DNA of 64,000 nucleotides from Psoroptes ovis (lineage: Eukaryota; Arthropoda; Arachnida; Sarcoptiformes; Psoroptidae): the NCBI GenBank assembly GCA_002943765.1, contig PQWQ01000016.1, forward strand, positions 310,001 through 374,000. Reading direction: 5' to 3'. The position numbers were made by a program, and so were the translations under genes. Below are positions 40,148-50,900 of the stretch, in pieces (positions within the stretch are counted from its first letter, which is position 1; each line of letters starts with the position of its first letter). The notes under the pieces are model-generated. The model saw only the letters and a list, made by a program, of their open reading frames with translations, ran no database searches and was not told where the DNA came from.

Positions 40148-40222
40148 GATTGTCCGAATAGTTCATTCGGCTTAATTCGAAACAGTTGCTCATAAAAATT
40201 GGCCAGAACTTTTCGGACAGCT
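40148..40222. mobile_element. Mariner-like MITE, copy 4 (75 bp)
   Basis: The left end begins GATTGTCCGAATAGTT and the right end closes AACTTTTCGGACAGCT. TA flanks it at 40146-40147 and 40223-40224. It is about 0.4 kb upstream of the second TBC1D30 first exon. It has no coding capacity. Confidence 0.75.
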
Positions 40223-40605
40223 TATTATATTTTCAAACATATATATTTTACATACATATATTCAAACAAGTATTAATTCTTTTTTAAATAAATTAAATAA
40301 TCAAGGTCAATTTTCATTTTTGAATCAACATATGCACACACATACACACACACACAAAGAGATGTGATGTATAAATAATAATATTAAAGTTTATGGAATG
40401 AAATTGAATCATATATTGAATATACAATATTTTTTCAAAACATAGATCAACACTAATTATTTTGAACTTATTCACATAATTTAATTAAATTTTTAGTCTT
40501 TTTCAAAATTTCTTCTGCTTAAGAAAATATTTTCTTAATAACAAGCAAGCAACAAACACCAACAACAACAACAACATCAAAAACAGATAACAACCAACGA
40601 AAATA

Positions 40606-43600
40606 ATGAGCTTATTAAATAGAAAATTGAAACAAATTGGCCGACGTTTTTCGGTCAATGGTAAGCAAAATTTTTTTGGTTTCATATAATAAGAATATTT
40701 ATTAGCATGCAACACATACATATGTATATGCTTGTCGGAATATTTGTTTTTTTTTTTTTGAAAATTTTGATCGTTATTTTTCCATTTATTTATTTTAAAT
40801 TATATTAGGATTAGATAAGAATTTGATCAATGCAATCAATAACAATAATCAACAACAGCAACAATGCCGAAGTAATAGTTTTAGGAATCATGTATTGAAT
40901 AAAAATAATGATATAACAAATATCGATGATGATAATGATGATGATGGCGATGGTGGTGATGATGATCAACAACAACAACAACAACAAAATTCAAAAAAAT
41001 TTTTAAAAATGAAAAAATCATTACAAATAGGCACGAATAATTCAGAATTAGATTATGAACAATGGTTAAATGCAATGAGAATGATTGTACGATTACCAGA
41101 TGGTATACCGAATTCATTTCGTCGTAAAGTAAGGCCTTTTTTTCCAATGAATCATTTATTATTTTCATCATGAAATGATTATTAATTTTAAACATGTTCA
41201 TCAAATATCAATATATAGCTGTGGTTAACATTGGCCGATAATGGTTTGAAACATCGAGAATTAAATTGGCAAGAAATATATGAAAAATGTTTCAATGAAA
41301 ATAATAATCCTGAAGATAATGAATTAGGAATACAAATTGTTAAAGATTTACATCGTACTGGTTGTTCACTGTTTTCAACTGAAAATAAATATAATCAAAC
41401 ATTATTGAAACAAGTATTGTTAGCATATGCTAGATTTAATCAATCAGTCGGGTATTGTCAAGGTTTTAATATGTTAGCCGCAATCATATTGGAAATAATG
41501 GAAGGAAATGTTCATCATTCATTTAAAATAATGATCTATTTGATTGAAAAAATATTACCAGAGTCATATTTCATTAATAATTTACGTGGTCTTTCAGTCG
41601 ATATGGTAGTGTTTCGTGATTTAATGCATATAAAACTAACAGAATTATCAATACATTTGAATCGATTGCAACAAGATTCATATGATTCAACATTAGGAAT
41701 CTATTATGAACCACCATTAATCAATGCATTCACAATGCAATGGTTTCTTACATTGTTCACCAATTGTTTGCCTAAACAAATCGTTGTTAGAATTTGGGAT
41801 TTAATTATGATCGAAGGTAATGAAATATTGTTACGCACAGCATTGGTTATTTGGAATTCATTATCTGAGTAAGTAAATTATCAATTGAAAGAAAAAGAAA
41901 ATTGTTATTTGTTTATTGTTATTTTTTTTATTTTGAAAGTCGAATTATGGCAGTGAAAACAGCCGATGAGTTTTATAGCATTATGAATGTATTGACGCGT
42001 GAATTAATTGAATTTGGTCCAACCAATTGTAATGATATTATTATTGAAATTTGTAATATAGCACCATTTCCATTTCCGAAATTGAAAGAAATTCGTGATA
42101 ATTATTATTATAATATAAGTCCATTTAATCAATCAATTAATCAATTAAAAAATGGTCTAATCAATATGTTCAATCAATCGAAACAAATATTGAATATTGA
42201 TGATGAACAACACCAGCAACAACAACAACAGAATCGTTCATCATTATCAAATATTTCAAATGAAAATGATGATTCAAATAATTGGCTTGATGAACAAATA
42301 CTATTATTGAATTTATATTTGAATCAAAATTATCAAAATCAATCATGCAAATGGAGATTGAGTAAGTCAATTAATTATTTCTTAATTTTATTGAATTATT
42401 TTATTTGAAATTTATTCACTTAGGTCCAAATCGTAGTCCAATACATTCAATTGCTGATAGTGGAAGTAATTTTTTGGATGCTCTGCGTAAACAATTGACA
42501 CAACAACAACAACAACAACAGCAACAAACAAATGGAAATAATTTCAATAAATTAGATGTATCGATGCTTAAAAAGCAATATCTTAAACTGAAACAAAGAC
42601 AACGTCAAGTGAAAATTATTTTAAAAGGTAAATTGATTGTTTAATTGAATATAAATCTGATTTAATGAAATCTTTATTGAACAAATAATGATTTTTTCAG
42701 AAGGATTTCAGAATATTCAATCACAATCAATCGATGAAACTAATGGCGATAATGAAGATGGTCATAGTAAAAATTCGAATAATAATAATTCAAAACGTAA
42801 TAATAAATTTTCAATGGCAAAATTATTGAGTGGTAAAAAACCAATTATACATAATAATAATAATCAAAATAATCGAAATGATAAATCATTATTGATCACA
42901 AGAAAACGTTTCAATCAATGTATATATTCTGGATCGAATATAATATTTAAACGTTCAAATACATTCACATCATTACCTGTTGATAATGATAATTTAGTCA
43001 ATCAGCAACATCAACAACAAATGAATTCAAATATTGATACAACATATGATTTGAATCAAAATAAATTTATGCTAAATGGTAAACCAACTTGTAATGTAAT
43101 CATACAAATACAGCCATCACAGCAGCAATATATGCAGCCATCATCACCATTAATGTTACAATCTCCATCTTCATCATCATCATCATCAACGATCCGAAAA
43201 TCAATAATAAGAAATGATCGTCCATCCAGTATTGTATCATCGATTGATGATGATAATTTTCCAATGAATCCGGCAATAATACGCAACAAACAACGTCCAA
43301 TAACACCACGTTTAGCTAAATATTCATCGGGCAGTTCAACATCCACAGAATTATGTGATGAAATATTAGGCATTGAACAATTTGATTTTAATGAAAGTAA
43401 TGATAATGATAATGATGATGATGTTATAATTTCAAATATTTCAAATGATAATAATAATGATGATAATGATAATGAACAAAAGCTATTTATGTTACTTTCA
43501 TCATCTGCAACATCATCATCATCAAATGATTTAACAACAACAAATCAAACATCATTATTGTGTATGAATAGAATTTCTCGTCGACCATCATCATTAAGTA

Positions 43601-43983
43601 ATTTAGAAGATTATTTCCATTATAAACAATGTAATAATGATGAACAAGAATTATTCACTGGTGTTACATCTTCAGATCATAATTATTCTGATAATGGTGA
43701 TGATGATGATTGCAATGGCAGTGATAGACATGGTCATAATAATGATTATAATAATAACAATAATGATACATCGATCGGTTCAGACAGACATTTTAATTTC
43801 TATTTGAATGAAATCGATGGTGATGATGCTAATGATAATGGATTGAATATTGAATCGGATGTTGCTGTCGCTGCTGTTGATCAATCAACAACAACAAGCC
43901 TAGACAATGATTCGAATGAAAATCAATTAAATGAAACAATAAAAAAATTTCAAGAAAAAATACGTCAAATAAATATTGAATAA
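40606..43983 (+). CDS. TBC1D30: TBC1D30-type Rab GTPase-activating protein (isoform with exon B)
   Basis: TBC proteins stimulate GTP hydrolysis by Rab GTPases; vertebrate TBC1D30 acts on Rab8 and affects cilia. The coding exons are 40606-40660, 40809-41128, 41219-41868, 41940-42361, 42424-42627 and 42701-43983, all in frame, giving 977 aa. Exon B contributes only MSLLNRKLKQIGRRFSVN and ends phase 1 like exon A, so each can splice to 40809. The TBC domain begins at IPNSFRRKLWLTLAD. It contains the arginine-finger motif IVKDLHRTGC and the glutamine-finger motif GYCQGFN, so catalysis looks intact. LPESYFINNLRGLSVDM, EPPLINAFTMQWFLTLF and TADEFYS are also near-identical to the family. The C-terminal half is Asn/Asp/Ser/Gln-rich and poorly conserved. 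An upstream reading of exon B as an internal exon fails because stops lie before its ATG. Confidence 0.93.
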
Positions 43984-44350
43984 ATAAATGAGTGAATGAA
44001 TAAAATAATTATTTATTTTGTTTTATTTTTGCTTTAAATTTTTCCAATTTTGAACATGAATTTTGAATATTTTTTAATTAAAAAAATAAAATTAAATTAA
44101 ATTTTGAACCAAAAAATCAAATTTGTGGCGCCTTCTATTGATTTGATTTCAGTTTTTGTTCAATTTATTTTGATTATTTGATGACGAACCCATTGTTGCT
44201 CAGTGTTGGTAAATTATATTATTGTTTTCATATCTCTGCCAGTGGTACCTAAACATTGAAAATTATTCGTCAAATCATAAACGAGAATTATTTGAATTAA
44301 TTTTATTCAAATTTGTTTAATTGGAAATAATTTTTTTTAACAAGTAAATA
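43984..44350. other. Short gap between TBC1D30 and UBE2J1
   Basis: This 367-bp region must hold the 3' end of the TBC1D30-type gene and the promoter of UBE2J1. AATAAAATAA near 43999-44008 is a candidate polyadenylation signal. A TGGCGCC patch occurs near 44127. Confidence 0.4.
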
Positions 44351-45230
44351 ATGGATTGTAGTTATAATCTTAGATCTCCAGGTTTGTTCATGGTCTTTTT
44401 TTTAATTGACTTGTATTTAATGACGTGTATTAATTTCAATTTTAGCTGTTAAACGTATATTACAAGAAGCAAAAGAAATGGAACAAAAAAATAGTGATCT
44501 TTATTATGCTCGGCCATTAGAAGATAATATATTTGAATGGCATTTTACTGTACGTGGTGCAGATGATACCGAATTCGCTAATGGTTTTTATCATGGTCGT
44601 ATTATTTTACCTAATGAATATCCAATGAAACCACCATCAATCATATTATTAACACCAAATGGTCGTTTTCAATTGAATAAAAAAATATGTCTTAGTATTA
44701 GTGGTCATCATCCTGAAACATGGATGCCAAGCTGGTCAATTCGTACCGTATTATTGGCAATCATTTCATTTATGCCAACACCTGCTAATGGTCATCTTGG
44801 TGCATTAGATTATGATAGTGATACACGTCGTTTATTAGCACAACGTTCACATAAATGGAAATGTAATCGTTGTGGTTTAATAATTAAACATTTTAAAATT
44901 AATACAAATGAAAATAATAATGAAACTATACGAAATACCGAAACTGAAATGCAGCAAAACATGTCAAATACAATTACTAGTGAACAAGCAGTAGTCGATC
45001 AAGCAATAACAGCAGAATCAATCAAAGATCAATCATCATCATTGAGTGTTTCACCGAATTCTGATAATAATAATAATCGGCAATCATCATCTGAATTCTC
45101 AACATTATCATCATCATCATCATCGCCATCATCAATGTGGTCATCATTGACCATATTCAATACTATTTATTATTCAATATTTATGCTCATAATTGGCCTT
45201 TTATTACGTCGATTATTAACTCATATTTGA
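44351..45230 (+). CDS. UBE2J1: Ubiquitin-conjugating enzyme E2 J1 (ER, tail-anchored)
   Basis: UBE2J1 (yeast Ubc6 relative) carries ubiquitin for ER-associated degradation. The two coding exons are 44351-44381 and 44446-45230, joined in phase 1 across a 64-nt intron, giving 271 aa. The N-terminus MDCSYNLRSPAVKRILQEA, the FEWHFTVRG and YHGRIILPNEYPMKPPSI segments, and the active-site region KKICLSISGHHPETW match the J1 subfamily. The catalytic Cys is residue 92, compared with Cys91 in human UBE2J1. A Ser/Asn-rich linker follows, then a hydrophobic C-terminal segment (about 244-264) closing with RRLLTHI, consistent with a tail anchor in the ER membrane. It is complete and a little shorter than the human protein (318 aa). 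Confidence 0.96.
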
Positions 45231-47908
45231 TACAATACACAAAAAAACAATCTAATAATCTGGTATCTTTATGTTATTTGTCATTATTAAGTGTTTCTTA
45301 AAAAAATCCAATGTTATCATTTATAAATGCAATAAAATAATTGAAATTTTTTTTCTTTGCAAAAATAAATTCAATTGAAATATCTGAAATTTAAATATTT
45401 GAATGCGTATCTGTAGATGGCGTATCGAATGTGTGAAATAAAACTTTATTTGAATGTTGTTCAACAGCTTTAAATGTAAAATTCAAGAGAGAAAAACATC
45501 TAAATTTCAAATGACAAATGTCATATAAAAAATAAATGTTAAACAAGCAAAATTGAACAATTTGTTATTTTTCAATACGTTTCAATTTGTTTGTTAAACA
45601 ACCTGTACTCGTGAATAAATAAAATGAAAGGTGCATGCCTCTGCAATGTTATTCAAAATTCAGAAATTACAAATCTCACGAAATATATTCGACGAAATCT
45701 TGGAGTCCGGATTTCTTTAATTAAAAATGATAGAAAAAACAATGGAAATTAATGAAAATAATTAAAGGGTTTATATATGTATTGTAAAGCATAGTGGCAT
45801 GTTGACAGCCACTTCAATTGTCAATTTCAACGTGAATCAGATTGACAATCAGTTTGACAGCAAGTATAAATACTTGTTGTCAAACTGCTACACAACAACT
45901 TGGCAATTGATGATATTCATCAATCAATGAATTGTTTTTTTAAATGTGATTTTAAAATTTAAATTAATATTTCTTTTATCAATAAATTAAAACTTATAAT
46001 TAATCCCTTCGACTTATGATTTAAATCCTTGACCGCTCGTTCGCGTCTCATCACAGTATGAAATATAAATAAAAATTTTTATAATTTTTATAAGTTTTAA
46101 GTTTATTATTTTGTTCACGAGATTATAAGTTCATTTTGATAAATTTGTTTTTGTTAATAATTTTGGTCATAATGATTTGACTATATTTTTAGTCATAATG
46201 ATTTGATTTTAATATGACGACTTTTGAAATGTTTGATTAGAGTTTTTATATGATTTGTGTTTTTGAAAATGTTTTAATAATTTTGTTTTGACTAATCAGT
46301 CGATTTAGCTATCGGATGTTTATGCATTTATGGAATTTATGATTTGAAATGGTCGGTATCTTTGTTGTTAAATGTAAACAAATTGTTCGGGAATGTTTTT
46401 AATTAAACAATTTCATCATGCAAAGGATGTTTATGTGATCTAGAAATATTTTTACATTACATATGCTATCTGCAAATGTGCAAATACACACATTGGATTC
46501 ATAGAGATTATGGAAAATGTGCATCCAAAAATAATAAATGAAAATTCATAATTTACTTTCAAATTGAAAATCCCTGTTATTTTTTCCCATTTCAATTTGT
46601 ATGAAATTTAATTTTTTTTTTGCCATAAAACAAATGAAAGGAAAAATCATTTAAATTTGTATTTGAAACAAATGAATTCAGTTATCTTTGCACATTTAAC
46701 CCTTTGAATCCATTTTCAATGAAAAACAAACAAACACAAGCGAAAATTCATTTCAAATATTATAATTATATGCATCAACACGCATTCACATTGATTGAAT
46801 GAATGAATGATGCCTAAATTTTCATTATTTCGTATTTCTTGCAGCTCAAAATATGTTTGAGCTTTTAATTAAACTCATCATAATAATAATAATGACAATA
46901 ATCGACGATGCTTATGATGATGACATTTGGTTGCCTGCTATTATTACACGCAGAGTGAAAATTGTGAAAATTCAAAAACAACAATAAACATGATCAAAAG
47001 TTCAAGTTTAGTAGAGGGTTAGTTGAGTTGTTTATGCTGTTGTTTTTTTGTTGAACCCTTTGAACCCTTCATTGTTGTTTATTGATGATAATTTTCCCCT
47101 TAATTTTCGTTCCTCGAATATCGTTACTGATGGAACATTCTATTCCATCCATTATTCGTGATTGTAGTAAATATAAGTAAATATACAAATTCGTGTCTAA
47201 TAAACAAATTAAATGTTGAAATGAAAATCAAAATCAAAATGAAATCACTGGTTATATTTATTTATTGCACAGTATTTTCTATATTTGTTTATTTGCGAGT
47301 TCCAAAAAGGTTCTTAGAGTATTTATTATGAAATTGATATTAGTATTTGCGAAACGATGCATTTTGATCAACATTTGATGTGTAACAAGATATTTGTTTT
47401 TTGATTATTTATTTATTTATTTATTTATTTATCACAGGCATTGAACAGTCATAATTGAACAGGCAATGAACAAGCATTGAGGGCATTTACGTTGCGCTTC
47501 AATATGATCATATGTTCAACGTGTTCAACTCGAAGTTTATTTCAAAAATTTCAAAAAAAATTCAAATCATTTCATTTATTTATTTATTTATTTTAATACA
47601 AGAAAACAAGTAAAACAAAAAAAAAATTAAGCAAATATAATGGAGTAAGCAAAACATTTTAAATCTAATTCTTTCACGAATTTTAAATTTTCAAAATTTC
47701 AAATATTTCCGTAAATATCATTATTTGACACGATATGTATCAAATGAAATTTCAAATTTTTGACGGAGAAATTTGTCAAATTTTATGTATGAAATTTATA
47801 TGTCTGTTGAATTATATTATTGAATTGAATTAAATTTATCCTAGGGGTATTTTAACATATTTTTTTTTGAATAAAATAAAATGCCAACAAATTGTCAAAT
47901 ATATGTAT
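45231..47908. other. Intergenic region between UBE2J1 and the RUNX 3' end
   Basis: The 2.7-kb stretch holds the convergent 3' ends of UBE2J1 (plus) and the RUNX gene (minus). No gene is seen. It contains TTTA runs (about 47406-47432 and 47573-47594), a TAGATGGCG motif at 45414-45422 and the hairpin at 45850-45887. Confidence 0.6.
45850..45887. repeat. 18-bp near-perfect palindrome
   Basis: The arms at 45850-45867 and 45870-45887 (CAGTTTGACAGCAAGTAT and its complement with one G:T-type change) are separated by only 2 nt. A second inverted pair (ATTGTCAAT at 45817-45825, ATTGACAAT at 45841-45849) lies immediately to the left. Confidence 0.75.
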
Positions 47909-50900
47909 TCAATATGGACGCCAAAAACTATTTGATGATTTATTATTTGAATTATTCGTATTGTTTGTTGTCCATGATTTATTTGATAATGAATCCATTG
48001 AAGACGATGATGACGATGTGGATGATATTGGACTTAATGATTGATGATCATAATGATGATTATTTTCATTATTTGAAACGATTGATGATGGTGAAACGAT
48101 TGGAATATTCGTTGTTGTTGTTGTTGCTGCTGTTGTTGATGATTCTTTATCATTCAATGATAATGATGAATCCATCGATGATGATGATGATGACGATTCG
48201 ATCGATGTACGATCATTGATACGTATTTTCTTATTTGAATTTGATCGTTGATCCTCATCTTCGTCGTCATCATTATTATCATAATTTGAATTTACGCTTT
48301 GATTATCATCCGATGTGAAAGTGTTATTATTATTAATGGATTCATCATGTTCATCATGGGTTTTATCATTAATATGGTTTGACTGATCATCATGATCAAT
48401 ATTGAACAATGATATTTGATCTTGTTTTAATATTGATTCATTGATTTTTTCACCATTGTCATCGATGGTCCATGATTTTCGTTGACCATTGAAAAATGTT
48501 TTTGTCGTATCAACAATCGATGATTGATCTGGCATTGTTTCATCATCATCTTCGACATTTATCTCTTCCATTTCACTATCATTATCATTATCACGATTAT
48601 TATTATTATTATTACTGCTGCTTATCGATAATTGTTTCATATTATTTGTATTATGTATATGATCTTTACCATCATTTTGATCATTATTATTATTATTGAT
48701 TAATAATGGTGATGGTTTTTGTTGTGGTGAAAAAAATGCACTAACATTTGATGGTAATGAAGGTATATTGATACCGATCGATTGATGAAATGATTCAATT
48801 TGATTTTGACAATCGATAGGTGCAGTTCCATTTGTTGCCGATGCTGGTGTTGTTGGTGTCGATGTCGATGTTGATGATCGACCAGTGTTAGATGGTGTTG
48901 GTATTGCTGATGGATGATAGAATGGTGTTGTCGATGTTGCTGTTTGAAGAAATGCTGCTGCTGCTGCCGCTGCTGCTAAATGATTATTATGCATTAATGC
49001 CATTTGTTCAACATTTAAATCCAGCGATGATGGAGCTGGTGGCAACGGTGGATGTGTGACTGGTGATGGAAATGTTGATAAATTATTATTATTCACATGT
49101 GCCATCAAATTTTCCATCGATGCATTGCCACCATTAACCATTGAATTATTATTGCCATTACGTTCATTGATTTCATTGATATTTTTAGGGCTTGATTTTG
49201 ATTTTTCTAGTAATCATCATAGAAAAAATAAAACAAACAAAAGAAAACAAAAAATGAATTTGAGTGAAAAATGAAAAAAAATCTTGCATCCACATGTGCC
49301 TGCCTATGACAAGATAGTCACTTCAACAGTCATTCATTCAGTCAGTCAGTCATTTAACATAATCTTCTTAACCCTTGTTTTATTATTCATAAAAAATAAA
49401 ATAAAATAAATTATCCGCTAATCTTATTGTATTCTTTTCACTTATTATCTTCGATGTTTGAATACTTTGAATCATCATAATGTGATTATGTTTCGACATT
49501 CATGAATGTTTGAAATTTTCATTTTGGAATAAATTATATATTCTGCAAAGCTCTTTACCTTTATGTGGCCTATTATTGTTGTTGTTGGCGATGGATTGTT
49601 GTTGATTTTCAGATTGATTATGATGATGATGATATGAATGATGATGAGGATGATTTTTATTCCATGATGTTGAAATATTTGATTTATTTTGTTCATTTGA
49701 TTCTGTACATTTATTTGTTGTTGTTGTTTGCTGCTGCTGTTGTTGTTGTTGTTTTATTCCATTATTTATTGAACCCACGGATGATGATGATGATGTTTTA
49801 GCATTTTGATTATTATCATTTTCATATATTACTGCTAATCGATTATTATTATTAGGGTTGTTATTGTTATTGTTGTTTATTGATTGTGCAGCAGCAAACA
49901 ATGGCAAATTAGCTGCAGCATAATAATTTGTCCATAATGAATGATTTGCCGCAGCAGCAGCAGCAGCAGCGGCCGCTGCGGCTGCAGCCGCTTCAACTGT
50001 TTGCGATTCATTAGCGTTTGTTGTTGTCGCATTATTTGCATTCTCTGTTGTTGCTGTATTTATTGATGCTGCTGCAGTTGATGCGGTCGTAGCTGGCAAC
50101 AAACGACGTGGCAATTGTTCAGCCGCAGCTGCTGCTGCTGCAGCTTGCAATACCCATTGTTCAGCTTGTGCACGAGCAGCTAAACGCCATTCAGTTGTAC
50201 ATGACAATGGTGCTGTTGTTGGTGTTGTTGTCGATGCTGCTTTTGTTGGACATATTGCTCTATCATTACTATCGGCTGATGATGACAGTGAATGTCTTTG
50301 ATGATGAGGATGATGATGATGAACGAATGAATTGGCAAATCCACGAAATGGATGCGTTGATTGTGTACCGGGAAATGGCCAACATTGATTCAAGAGATCT
50401 AGAAAAAAATTTAAAATTTTAAAACAAAATATTTTCATTTTAAAAGTGTACAAAGGCGGAGAAAATAAACAATGATTAATTGGATTAGTGGTCATCATCA
50501 TCAGTATTATGATTGAAATTTATTTGCATAAATCAAATCATCTTTATTCCTTTTTAAATTTTAATTCAAACATTTCCCAGTCAAAAAAAAACGACCATAG
50601 AATTCTCCATTGTATTTCCCACATAATTCAACGGATGATCAATCAAAATTTTCAAAAGAAAAAAATTCTCGAATAACTCAAATGGACTGGTCCCAAATAA
50701 ATTCTTTGACCATCTGTATTATTTTTATTTTATTTCATTCAATTCCATTTTTTTCCCGTTCCATTCTTTGTCATTTATTCAAAATTTCCGAAACAAAATT
50801 TCAAATTCTCCAAAGCTTTTCATTCATTTCATTTCATTCAATGTCACTGTTTCATTCAATCGTTTCCACACACACACATCAAAACCATTCTATTGTGTTG

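Larger units (their letters stand above)
34188..40605. other. Long intron between the alternative TBC1D30 first exons
   Basis: I see no gene in these 6.4 kb. The sequence is very AT-rich, with TA, CA, AAT, TTA and TTTA simple repeats (for example CA runs near 36042-36060 and 36780-36797). Two TA-flanked inverted-repeat elements occur at 35055-35131 and 40148-40222. The open frames here are short and repeat-derived. Confidence 0.6.

Noticed and set aside
43056..43373. Minus-strand ORFs rich in Asp and Ile
   Set aside because: They are antisense to the last TBC1D30 exon, whose sense frame is continuous to the stop.
49475..50422. ORFs antisense to or frame-shifted from the RUNX exon
   Set aside because: Only the frame joined in phase 1 to the Runt domain and to the FWRPY exon is consistent.
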